NCBI RefSeq assembly: GCF_040183065.1
Contig: NC_091124.1
Location: 92,651,001-92,715,000, forward strand
Reading direction: 5' to 3'
Length of the DNA: 64,000 nucleotides
Source: Periplaneta americana
Lineage: Eukaryota; Arthropoda; Insecta; Blattodea; Blattidae
Shown here: one piece after another, positions 24,052 through 35,205 of the stretch
How the letters are laid out: every line of letters begins with the position of its first letter
Position numbering within the stretch: the first letter of the stretch is position 1
The notes under the pieces: generated by a model
What the model was told of the DNA's origin: nothing
Database searches by the model: none
Seen by the model: the letters and a program-made list of their open reading frames with translations, nothing else
Translations under genes and position numbers: made by a program

Positions 24052-25609
24052 ACAGAAACTGCATAAATTATACAAATATATATTTTTAATATAACTGACT
24101 GAAAGTAATTCCTGTCTTAGTTACGGATTAATGAAACGTTTTCTTGTGTTATTGCTGCTGCTACTGCTATTATTACCACTACTATTCCTGCTACTGCTGC
24201 TACTACTTTTTTGACTTCATACAGCAGTTTAACCTGCAGAGTGAATTAAAAAGTTGACATATTAATTCTTTTATTAACCGTGGTTATGAATGTTCACATT
24301 CAGAGTTCCATGAAAATTATGCAAGTCTGAACATAGTATCTATGTCTGACAGCCAAGGTTGTCGGGTATCCCAATTTAGGCGGGATTCTCCCAATTTCCT
24401 GGTTGAGTCCCGATTAAAGGGAGTCGGGATTGACAAAAATCCCGATTTTAAAGATATTATCCTTGAACATATTTAAACAAATTAGTCTGTATTTCCTATT
24501 ATCCGATATTTTTATTTATATATTGACTCAAATGGTAACATTGTAAACACAGACATAACCTGTGGATATTTAGTAAGTCTATGAGGTAGCCCAGCTGATT
24601 GCCGTAAGGCAACTAAACTCGCAAAATAATACTTCTTCTAGTTCTACCGCATTCTTGATTATTCCGTTCGGTCCCTAGTCGCTGTTCTCGCTATTAGTAA
24701 ACATTGTGTATTTCAAGTGCATTGACTGGCAAGAAAGATAGCGTTTTGATATCGTACTTTGCACTAATAACAGAGACATACAATTGCTGCGTTTTATGGT
24801 TTAGTGAACTATGTTTAAACATGAAGAGTCCACTGCAAGAATGATGGATGTCACTTTCTTGTCTAAAATGAACCAAGACTATCAATGCACAGCTTAAGAC
24901 ATATAGAATGTACATAGAGAGTTATATGGCATTAATACTGATAGTCTTTGTCCAGTAATATTCGGAAAATCACAGTTAAGCTTTGAGCGCTAAGCATTTC
25001 AAACTTTCAATTGCTTCTCCTGCAAAATGTATTCCAAATGACACCCATCATTCTTGCAGTGGACTCTTCACATGGATTCATCGTCAGATAGTGAAACTGT
25101 TGCAGTACCGGTTCCAAAATTAATTTATTAGCAAATTGTTAAAACATAGGCTATTCGCGGTTAGTAAAAGAAAAAATTATTGTAATTAGTGTTCACTGTA
25201 CTGTGTGTCCTACGTATTTTAGTGTTTCTCACGGAGGCAAATAGATCTATTACATTAAAAAGCACGTGAACACTGTGCAGAAAACTGCTATGAATCTTAT
25301 GATAGGCTAAATTGTTGACAAGTCTAATGTCTTAGGTTAGCTTCTGATACCCCGACTTCCCTCGCAGAAAACCTAGCAATTCTGCTGACAGCAGAGACAC
25401 GGTATTAAAGGTATCGCAAAGGAAGTACATATTGTTCCTTTAAACAAAAACATTTAGCTTTCGGATACGTAATACACCACGTATTCAAATAGCGGTTTCG
25501 AAATCCTGCGCGTTTTCTACCTAACAAATGGCGGCTTTCTGCTGCTTCAATTTGGGAACATATTTCTCACTTCTCCTCTACGGCGTGATAGGGGCTCGGT
25601 TTATATAAA

Positions 25610-26970
25610 ACAAAAGGAAGTAGTTCTACGTTAGTATCGCAGATCTTTTTGGCCCCTGAAATTCACTTCCGTTCATTGTGTACTAGACAGGGCACCAGCC
25701 AAGTTGTCAGTTTTGTACAAATATATTTGAAATTGAAAGTAAGTAGGTACTCCAAACTACATTATTTTTAACATAAAAAATTGGGCACCGGCAACTTTGA
25801 ACAATAATGGTAGCATGACTTTACAAGAACTGATATTCTTCAAAAGCATGCGATACTGAACTTGTACAATGTACATGTGGCAACACAGACCACGTGGGTG
25901 GGTGCAGTGTTCTCGCTTTCCTCAGATTATTTCCCATTTCCGCGGTTCCGATTACGTGTTAGTTGCTAGAGTCTCTTCCAACACGTGTGATGCTGTAGTG
26001 TGCTCGAAAAATGCTGCGAGGTGAATTTCCTTGTAATTGTTAATTTGTGCAATTATTCAAAAATGAATGGAAGTGAAAACATTATATTTTATGTAAAATT
26101 TAGAAAACTCAGTTTACAAAAACAGATTATTGCTATACAGAAGGGAAGGCGTTGCCCAACACTACCTGGTCTTACATGTGTGCATGTTGGCTAATTTGTA
26201 GCATGTTTCATTCAAGAAGGTGTCATTTCGTCCTGTTACCTTCTTTCCTCCTCTTAAGAAATACGCAAGAGCCGCCATTGGCTTAGGCCTACTGCTTGGA
26301 TGCCTTCCTCATTCTTAGTCTGCCTGATCCCATTGTTCTTACAGCATTATTTATATAGATTTGGTTATGATTACATTATTTTCTAGTTGGTCCCAATACT
26401 TCTCAGTGCTCTCGGATTGCTTGGAATCATTCCTGCATTATTAAGACAGTCTGTTTTTAATTAAAATTGAATAACAATTTTAGAAGAAACATTATTTGAT
26501 ATCCTTTGCACACAGCATAAAATATAATTCGTGTTAATAAAATAAACTGTGATTTACCTTATATGACAATCCTTTGTCTCCGTGCAAAAGAAGGTTTGAA
26601 GGTCATGATAAACATTTTCGAACTGCAACTTGTATAACTTAACATTTAATAAATACAAATTCGTTCACTAGGTACACATGTTTTATTAAAGCATAACAAT
26701 ATAGCTTAAAAATAATAATATTGACTTGCGAAAAAATCTGGCAACACAACCCCAACCCTAAATATAACATCTCTGCAGTATTATAAAGAGAAAGGCCACA
26801 AGTGATCGAATTTACATTATTTATAGAAATTATATAAATCGGATTCATCCCTTTTATAATGTTTATGGGAATAATGAAATCTATATTTGTAGCTTCAGTA
26901 ACATACTTTCCAAGTATTTCTCATGATCACATATTAAAATAAAATAAAAAATAATATAACATCTATTTCT
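25610..26970. other. Kinase-gene intron, no feature identified
   Basis: A short + frame near 26000-26190 has no recognised motif. The rest is AT-rich. Confidence 0.3.
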
Positions 26971-26973
26971 TAC

Positions 26974-27107
26974 CAGAATTCCCAGTCGTCCCAATGTAAT
27001 AATAGCAGCTCCAATATGCTCTACCAAATTCCTCGCGAGAAATGATGCTTCACTTATAATTCTGTCTTCTTCACTTGAATCAAATTGGTTTAAGGAGTAA
27101 AATAGTC
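26974..27107 (-). CDS. Pseudouridine kinase-like gene, internal exon
   Basis: Bounded by acceptor CTCCTCTAG and donor CTG|GTAAG. The 134-nt exon starts in phase 1 (completing a Gly codon from the exon at 29302-29421) and ends in phase 0 at ITLGRLGIL. This corresponds to the strand and glycine turn before the ATP-binding region of PfkB kinases (TLGxxGxL). Reading runs straight into VVREG of the 15246-15394 exon. The phases of all three exons agree, which supports a real spliced gene. Confidence 0.82.
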
Positions 27108-27635
27108 CTAGAGGAGAAAATGGTCACATATTAGTGTGATGGTATATTATTTTCTTACAGAAATGGAGATAAATTAGTTGTGGCGTCTTATTTTATTAGA
27201 AGTCAGTAATTTTCTCATTCTCTCCTTGACAGAAATATGATATATACAGAAAATGTATTCAAACTCTTAAAGTAATACATAAATTTGTACAAAGTCAGTC
27301 TAGCAGTTATGGATATATAATACTTCATCATAACCATTATCATCATAGTTGGCATAGTTATCTTCATTAATAAAGCCTTCCTTAGGGTTTGTTTCTTTCT
27401 TAAGAGACTGTTCTTAAAATTGTTAAGTTTTTTTTTTCCAATCGTCGTCCAACATTGTTCTTTGAATACTGTCAGTAATGTATCATTATTTCTTACATGC
27501 AATCATCATCGGTCTGCATTGTTTCTATACCGAGTAATTTTGTCTCAGTTTAAATATGTCGAATTCTCGTAATATGACTTCGTTCCTTTTTTGTCCAACA
27601 ATCCTCGAATACTGAAACGATGTTTGTATTCTAGA

Positions 27636-28770
27636 ATGGAAGAAGAGTTGGAAGAACAATTTGGCTTCAGGAAGGGAAAGTGTACCATAGATACAATTGG
27701 ACTGCTACGAACAATCGGCGAAAAGAACCTAGAGAAAAATAAATGTCTGTAGTACTTGTGAACCTGAGAGACTTTTGGTAGAGTAGATTGGAATAATTTT
27801 ATGTAAATCCTGATGAAAATAGGTATGGATAAGAAAGAGAGGAGGCTATTTTGTAATCTTTATATAAAACGAGTCAAAGTCAGAAGAAATATCAGAGGAA
27901 TGTCAAATAGGAAGAGGCGTACGACAACGATGCCTTTTATCATCTACCTTGCTCAACATATACTTGAAGGATTTAGTGAAGAACTGTTTTCAGAACATAG
28001 GAGGGGTAATAGTAGGAGGAAGAAGAGTAAAGTGCATAAGATTTGCTGATGGTATACGACGTTGCTGGCAGAAGAGGAGATGGTGCTAAGGGATATGATA
28101 CTGGAACTAAATGATAGTCGAGAGCAGTATGAGATGACGATAAATGCATACAAGACGGAGACCATGTTTATCGGAAGAAGTATAAGAAAGGTAAACATGC
28201 AAATTCCAAATGAGGCAGTAGAAGAAGTGGACAGCTTGAAATACTTCGGGTGCACTATAGGCAGTAACATAAGCTGCTGCCAGGAAGTCAAAAGGAGAAT
28301 AACAATGGCAAATGATGCTTTTAATAGAAAAAGGAGCATCTTCCGAGGATTTCTGGAAAAAGAACTAAGGAAGAGACTAGTGAGTGTGGAGCAGAAACAT
28401 GGACATTACGACGAAGTGAAGAGAAACAACTGGAAGCATTTGAAATGTGAGTATGGAGAAGAATGAAGCGTGTAAAATGGACAGTCAGAATAATAAATGA
28501 AGCTGTGTTAGGAAGAATGGTGAAACTGATCAGGAAGAGAAAAAGAAATTGGCTGGGTTACTGCCTAAGAACTGCCTACTGATAGATGAATTGTGAACAA
28601 GAGAAAATTTCGGAGAAGAAAAACACATAAAATAAAATTATGCATAACAATAAGATATATGAATTGTATGCGAAGACTAGAGGAAGGCGGAAAATGAGGA
28701 AGATTCTAAGTTGACAGTGAAAAACCTTACTTGAATAGAAAACTATGAATGAATGAATGAATGAATGTGT
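27636..28770 (+). pseudogene. LINE reverse transcriptase fragment, multiply frameshifted
   Basis: Starts with MEEELEEQFGFRKGKCT (RT finger region), passes the region where the catalytic Tyr/Phe-Ala-Asp-Asp box should lie (here about 28038-28055 reading RFADG, so the box is damaged), and continues in the open frame 28062-28466 with SLKYFGCTIGS and EVKRRITMANDAFNRK, typical of the RT thumb and downstream region of insect LINEs. It ends in a (GAAT)n tail at about 28744-28768, as expected for microsatellite-tailed LINEs. Inserted in the intron between the first two kinase exons, opposite in sense. Confidence 0.82.
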
Positions 28771-29301
28771 AACATACAGTACTACATTTCTAAAAAGAAT
28801 TCATCTCCACTTTTTCTAATCTCTGATCTTGCTTTCAGTAAGAGACCAAAACTCTGAGTCATAAAGGAGCTTAGGGAAAGCCGACGCTGCTTTTTGAGAA
28901 GATGTAAGAATTTGTTTATTGATTAGACCTTCTCAGATACTGTATCTATCACAAGAAGTTGTAATACATATCTTTCAATAATGCATTTTCAAATGACATT
29001 ATGCATCTCAGCTCCACTTGGAGACATTTGAGTATAAACAACGTTATTATCTCGAGTTTATTGATGATTAGAAAGGTTAGCAATTTTAATTTTAATTAAA
29101 GGACCTCTTATAACTTCAAATTTTATTCATTGTGGATGGTGATGTACAAATAAATATATTGATATTGGTAATTGTACATTTTTATGACATCACCACTTGA
29201 CATTACAAATAATGATGCGTGCAAAAAGATATATCCAAAACACTAAGCTGCCGCTAGGGAACTATTTCACAGAAGCGATTTTACATGTGATAGATCCTTA
29301 C

Positions 29302-29421
29302 CTGATGCTTGTGACATGACTTGTAACTCGTTTAAGTTTGGAGATACGAAAGATAATGTTGTCCAGTAACGAGACTGAAACACCTTTCCAGCCTTCCTCG
29401 TGTCCGTTGGCTCAAACCATA
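29302..29421 (-). CDS. Pseudouridine kinase-like gene, upstream exon
   Basis: A 120-nt exon between acceptor GTTTCAG and donor CAG|GTAAG. It encodes WFEPTDTRKAGKVFQSRYW then LSFVSPNLNEL. The pattern (W/Y)(Y/F)EPTD...F...W..L.(F/Y)(I/V)SPNLNEL is what I recall for pseudouridine kinases and the kinase half of bifunctional pseudouridine-degrading enzymes. These phosphorylate free pseudouridine to pseudouridine 5'-phosphate for cleavage to uracil and ribose 5-phosphate. The first exons (substrate lid, GGxxxN box, and any glycosidase half) were not found to the right; they may be in unrecognised exons or beyond the window. Confidence 0.82.
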
Positions 29422-30101
29422 CTGAAACGGAAACATATTAATACATTAAATATATGATATTAAAAATTGTATAAAATGTAGAGTTCTGAATGAAATGCAT
29501 AGTCTGAAGGGATTTACAAGGAACCATTGTCAGACAGATGTCACAGATAGAACATGGAATTTTTGAGGTGAAAGTACATTGAAAATAAAAATACCCGTGT
29601 TTCAGCTTTGTGTCCCATAGGCCCTGGTTGGTCTGAAACATAATTCAAGTCGTATTATTTTGACAGTGGATGTAGGTCATTCTTTCCATTGAAATCCGGT
29701 ATGACGGCAACAGGCATCGAATCCAAATCTACAAGTTGCATAAATATAGTCAGCGTTTCCCTCCGAATACTTTCACGCTACGCGCCTGTAATCCACTCCT
29801 ACCATTCATTCCCTGTGAATGCGCTGCGTAGACAGAGCGAGAGTGAGAGGGAAAGCGAGAATACTTTTCAAGTTAATAGGAGATGAATCGTTATATTACA
29901 CTTCGCGACATATATAAGACTGTCTTAACAATTTGCAATAAATACTGTTCGTGAAGCTTAAAAAATCATTAATATAATAATTCGTATTATGTATATAAAA
30001 TTTGAATTCTACGTTATGATGTTATATAACGTGTAGGTCTACATGTTCATTAACATGAGGTATAAAAGAAGAACAAAATATAATATTGTAAATTTTTATA
30101 C

Positions 30102-30840
30102 TGAACAACAATGTAATTTTATTATCTCAACAATAACTCTTCACTTTCTACAATTTAATTTCACTCCCGTCAACAATGGGATTTGCTCTCCGCACAGCAA
30201 CACAGCGTTCGTTATTGCACTCCACAAACGACAATGACAATTTACTTGGACTATTACGAACAACAATGAACTGTTAATCTTAACTAATATTCACAAAGCA
30301 CTATTTACAACACAGAACTGTCAGTTCTCTGTTCACAGCTCGTTTGTCTTGGCTAGTTCTTCTAGCTCAGTCACTCGCGTTCACAGAATCTCGAACCCCA
30401 AACCTTCAGAGACGATTCGCTGAACTTCGAACTCAGGTCCTCCAACTGCGGTCCACTGCACTCGAACTCCGGGCTTCAGGCTCCACAGTTACGGACACAA
30501 CTCAAGTCGCGCTCTGGTCTCGAAGCTAGCTTCACTGCTACACAAGACTAACTCGCTTACTGTCCAAATCTGCCTGTAACAACACTGGCTTACTGACGGA
30601 CTGACTGACTTTCACTTGCTTCTTCTCTTTTATAAGCAAACCATAGTTTCTGGAGAGTTCGCGATCTCGAGATTTCCGCGCGTGTCCATTCTCGAATCAT
30701 CCGGATATCTCTCCGCTCTCTCCCCACTCCACTCTACTCCCTAAGCCACAGCACATGCCACAGGAAGCGCAACCTCCGCGCCGGCCGACCTTGCATTTCC
30801 TCCGTCGGTCGTGAGATCGAATCTCATGCGGCTGTCACAA
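30102..30840 (-). mobile_element. Solo LTR (retrotransposon)
   Basis: A 739-bp block with a GC-rich part toward 30840. Read on the minus strand it begins TTGTGACAGCCGC, has a TATA-like TTATAAAAGAG about 200 bp in, a likely transcribed region, AATAAA-type signal near its end, and ends TTGTTGTTCA. It is flanked by TATAC at 30097-30101 and 30841-30845, a 5-bp duplication. No gag/pol sequence adjoins either side, so it is best read as a solo LTR, probably Gypsy-like (inference). The terminal base pair is not a perfect TG..CA. Confidence 0.65.
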
Positions 30841-30881
30841 TATACTAAAAAATATGTCATTAACCTGTACTGATTGTTAAA

Positions 30882-31543
30882 GGTAAGCTTTCTCTACATC
30901 GTATCGCACGCATCGGTCGAATCGCACGGATCGGAAAAAGACTCGCACGCATCGGTCGAATCGCACGGATCGGAAAAAGACAATCTTTGCTGTAATTGTT
31001 ATGTAACCGCGTTCACTACATCGTATCGCACGCATCGCCTGTCTGCAAATCCGTCCACGTTTCTCGGATGGGCAACTTTTCCGATGCGTGCGATCATGGC
31101 CTTCTTTAATAAATCAATTTTAATTGGTCAACTGTTACTATTACGTTGTGCCATGTTCAATGTCGCGCCAAAATGACAGACGGAAAACTTATTTCGCTCG
31201 TAGAAAATTGCGAAGAATTATAATTTGAGGCTTTCCCATTACAGTAATCAAGTCGTTTCTTGCAAATATATTATGTAACCGATATTTCTTTCGTTTCTTC
31301 CTCTTCAATTAAGACGCATGAAGCAATTACAAGTTCTTATTCGCTAACAGAAGTAATTAATAGACCTAACCTCAATTCCTCTTTCAGTAATGTCTATATC
31401 GTATGACGTCATGTTTTAAACAGCTAATAGGGGAATCCGATGAGGCGATGAGGTGAAGCCGTTACAGTGAACGCACTGCACTTAAAATATCCGTTGCGTG
31501 CGATTCGTACGAGGAGTGCGATACGATGTAGTGAACGCTTACC
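30882..31543. mobile_element. 662-bp TIR element with CG-rich repeats
   Basis: Inverted ends GGTAAGCTTTC and GGTAAGCGTTC continue into CTACATCGTATCGCAC on both sides; TTAAA flanks (30877-30881 and 31544-31548). Near the left end a 39-bp unit (TCGCACGCATCGGTCGAATC...) is duplicated in tandem at about 30905-30981, and the ACATCGTATCGCACGCATCG motif occurs again at about 31018. No transposase. Possibly of a TTAA-targeting superfamily, which is only a suggestion. Confidence 0.78.
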
Positions 31544-31699
31544 TTAAAACTCCCTGAAGTACTGGATGCTGTACTATTGCAGGCTCCTGGGTGAAAATTA
31601 TCATAGAAACATAAAAAACACCAAGTACACTTTTGGAAGCTATAATATTGCATTCGCACTTTTTATTTCGAATGCCTGGAGGAAAACACTCTTCACGCA

Positions 31700-32230
31700 G
31701 ATACATAATTACTTTCATGTATAATGAAGGATGGGTGGAGCAGAGAAAGATTTTCTCCGGCACCGGGACTCGAATCTGGGTTTTCAGCTACGTGCTGACA
31801 CTTTATCCACTAAGCCAGTTCCAGTTCCGATGCCGGATTGAATCCTCTCAGTTTAAGTTCCACCTCTTAGTTTCCCTTTAGTGGCCAACCCCGTGTCACA
31901 GATGTGTGACAGTGGCATAATGTCCAACACACTATGTACAGAGATGCACTCATTACGAGTGGCTTAATTGGCTGGAATCTGACGGAATGAGCTCCGTTTT
32001 AAATCACTAAGTGATTATTTACGCATATCATATTATTGTAATGTACCGAAGTACGTATGATATTTCCATGCAGGAATTCTGCATTAGCATATAATGATGA
32101 AGGATGGGTGAAGCGGAGAAAAATCCTCTGCAACATCGGGACTCGAACCCAGGTTTTCAGTTCTACATGCTGACGCTTTATCCACTAAGCCACTGACGTG
32201 CTCATATACAAGGCTGTGACAGTACCGTTG
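31700..32230 (+). mobile_element. SINE family 3, two tandem copies
   Basis: tRNA-like sequence in reverse sense (GGGACTCGAACCCAGG B-box complement; TTTATCCACTAAGCCA A-box complement) at about 31760-31830 and again at 32130-32200, separated by AATGTACCGAAGTACGTATG at about 32040. The full unit is seen at 40206-40580. Part of the right copy's tail (about 32218-32262) recurs inverted near 34430-34480. Confidence 0.75.
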
Positions 32231-32289
32231 CTTACGGGATTACACAAGCTGGCGCATAGCACGATCGAGAGTAGGTCTCTGTGAGTCAT

Positions 32290-34380
32290 GACAATTTCTG
32301 CCGCTAGGTTCGCCTCTCTGCCCTATGAAATGATGAATAGTACCATTACAAAGCATTGTGCGTCGTGAAAATAGTTCGATTAATTGTGCATTACTGATTG
32401 AGTACGAATATTATAAATATGCCAAGCATATTACAGTGTTATTTGAAGTTTGTTCAGCTAAGTTATATTTGAAAATTGTCTGTATTTTGCTATGTGAAGA
32501 ACTCGGTACCAACAGGTCGTATCTTTATAGGTTAAGGTAAATGTCAAAGTTCTCTCATATAACAAGCAATGCTATGTTAAAAGTGGCGAATTGCATTTTC
32601 CGACTCTCGAATGATGTGACCCGAAATGTAAAATAATTTCATGCATTGTTTCACTTACCAAGCATTACTGATATAGGCCTAATGAAAATGTGAACGACGT
32701 GATGTAAACATTGAAGATAATGTTGTTACTGTTTTCCCTTTCTCTTTTAGAAAATACCGACAAAAGTAATGAATTATCTTCATGCTGTACTTATTAGGTA
32801 ATTAATGTGTATTTGTCTGTATTTTAGACCTGTGTATTGTTACGTAATTTTCAGTGAATTAGGTTAGAGAACTTAACAAGGTTAGTATGAGATTGGGTAA
32901 TGCACCTCAAACTGTAACTAATAATGGCTGCTGCCGAAATAGGCTGAGGTGGTTATCGTGTGAAACAAATTATATCTGGAATATCTAGTTTTATTATATA
33001 CGGATACGTAAAGTTTTTTTTGTTTTTGTTTTACCATGTGTTTGTAATTTTGTGAGGTCATGTCTAGCCTAATTTCTTTTTATTCTTGTATCATTATCAA
33101 TACATTAATTTATTTAATAATATTCATTTCAGGTGTTACATCTATGGTGGCAACTCTACTTATGTTATGATATGAAGTAACAATATATAGGCTATTCAAC
33201 TTCATCATTTGCTAAAAATTAAAGAAAACTGTATGTGTTCGACTCATTCCACCGTCATTTCTTCTTATGTATGTGAACCACGTTCGTTCTAAAAGTGCTA
33301 CAATAAATGAACACTATAGACAACGTGATGGAACAATTTACAAGTTACTGTTAAAATGCTCAACATTTTCAAGTGGTGCTATACCCATTGTTTCAAAATG
33401 TACATACATATTTTTACATTTCTATAAGAGGTGTCATAAATTATTTCAGCATATTTGTAAACTCTTCAAAATTAATTCTTCTAATTAATACCATAAAGTA
33501 ATGAAATAATATAGCCTAGGCCTATATGTGATTTTATACTACCGGTATTGATGTTGATCTTGGTAAATTAATCCAATTTCACAGTGTTGTCTTTTGTATT
33601 GTGGTTCATAACAATTATAACAGTATGTACGTGGAAATGTTTTTAAAATAATAAATTCTAGCTCATGATTTTAAGTGGTCGTTTCAATGGGAGGTTATAT
33701 TGGAAAGATGATCAGAAATGGATAATTTACTGCAAGATACAAGAACTGAATATAAGTGAGTGTTCCGTTGAAAGTGAAAGTGAAAATTTCGTTTTACAAG
33801 AGCTAAGTAGGCGTACACGCACTAAAATACTACAGCGTTTACTATTACTATGCTCAATAGATTAATCAGTAGGCCTATAGAAATGTTTTCACCACTGCAA
33901 GAAAAAATCGCGCAATAATTATACTTCTCAGTTATTGTGACGTCCGTATTTTTTTTAAAAAAAGAGAGGGAAAAGTTAGGCCTTCTTGCAAATGCGTAAT
34001 TATGAATTCAAGGAAATTAAAGATAATGCAGTACCTTAATTAGTTGCAATATCTTATTCAATAACAATATTAATAATATTAGGTGAAAAGGGTGGGCTAT
34101 AGTGCGTATATGTAAGATGTCAAGTTAATTTATTTCCGGAAATGTTTGGTGTATGAACTGAAGTACAGAGCAGACAGTCCCTCAGTTTATATGTAATATG
34201 TTTTAATATCAAGAATGACAGCCTTTTATTGTAATATAATTGAGGAGTAGAAGTTTGGAAATTACGTCTATTGTCCATAAAATATTGTACGCAGCATTTA
34301 ATAAGCAATGGTGAGTCCTTTAAATGTCCCAAATGTCAATGTCTTTTAAGTGTTCTGCTATGAATATATAGGGCAGAACA
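32290..34380. other. Intergenic AT-rich DNA
   Basis: Short frames without recognised motifs. Possibly holds upstream exons of the kinase gene, but none could be identified by eye. Confidence 0.3.
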
Positions 34381-34740
34381 GCGCTCCGAGCGGCGGAATT
34401 GGCATTACGAGGGAACCACTTCAGACTCGTTTTTCAAGCTCTATGCGCCAGCTTGTATAATCTCGTAAGCAACGGACAGTACTTTGCACCATAGACAAAT
34501 AAATAGACTTTACACCTCTATTTAATATCTGCCTTGCACGATCTAAAGATTTACATAAATCAGAACAATAATTAGAACACTAAGTAATGAAGTAAACAGA
34601 AATGACTGGTTTTTACATTATGGAATAAAGTTTGATTAAAATATATATATATCTTTTTTTGCGACCCGACAAAAATTTGGGAATGCTGGATACCTAGGCT
34701 GAAAAAAAGGGGACTGTCCCGTTTTTTTTTTACGGGTAGT

Positions 34741-34945
34741 TAGTGACGTCACAGTCTAATATACAGTCACGAAGCTTGAGTTGTGCGGGTGCTAGGAACA
34801 ATAGACTGTGCCGGTATTATTTTAGCATTGTCTGTAAAGAGGCGATATTAGCGACCCTAGTGGTTAGCAACTATATATGGACGCATATTTGCTACATATT
34901 GAGCTTCGTAACTGCATATACTAGACTTTCGTGACTTGATGTCAA
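34741..34945. mobile_element. MITE just upstream of the claudin gene
   Basis: Imperfect inverted ends: GACGTCACAGTCTAATATAC then AGTCACGAAGCTTGAG on the left, and on the right CAAGTCACGAAAGTCTAG then TTACGAAGCTCAAT (reverse strand). About 205 bp, ending about 120 bp before the claudin ATG, so it probably overlaps the promoter or 5' untranslated region. GACGTCAC also matches a CRE-type bZIP site. Confidence 0.6.
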
Positions 34946-35066
34946 CTCCATCTTTTCTACCTCCATGGAGGCAACGGTTGCAGAAAGGTCCGTACGGAAC
35001 CACCTGCTACCGTTGTTTTTCAACGAGCTGAACGGAGGAAATTAGTTAAAAGTTTTTCAAACAAAG

Positions 35067-35205
35067 ATGGGGAGAAAATCAAGAACTGGTCTTTCTGCTA
35101 CAGTATTTGCAGTACTTGCATTTATATGCGTTTTCATTGCTTTTGTGTCACCGTATTGGCTTGAGACGGATGGAAAATTGAAAGACCCGAAGTTTTTAAA
35201 TATTG
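35067..35205 (+). CDS. Claudin-like gene, exon 1
   Basis: Start codon to donor ATTG|GTAAG, 139 nt. Encodes the cytoplasmic N-terminus, the first membrane segment and W31 at its outer edge. Intron 1 is 3993 bp and carries two LINE fragments and two SINEs. Confidence 0.88.

Larger units (their letters stand above)
23302..25600 (+). mobile_element. THAP-encoding TIR element, copy D (most complete)
   Basis: Begins at 23302 with CATAGACTTACTAAAT and leader, THAP exons (23406-23779), a MITE insertion (23813-24051), then a body matching the inverse of 1579-2935. CATAGACTTACTAAAT recurs inverted at 24568-24583, and a second inverted pair (TATGTTCCCAAATTGAA and GCCGCCATTTG) joins the leader near 23350 to the distal end near 25520-25570. 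The true right terminus could be 24583 or about 25600. The presence of the whole body in both copies favours the longer one. Confidence 0.65.

Noticed and set aside
23882..24064. Frame with repeated HIISY units
   Set aside because: Translation of the ATATG array on the reverse strand.
31544..31600. Short exon-like stretch on the minus strand (acceptor CACCCAG, donor TTAAG|GTAAGC)
   Set aside because: The donor is supplied by the inverted end of the TIR element at 30882-31543, so it is fortuitous; the 45-nt segment shows no kinase similarity.
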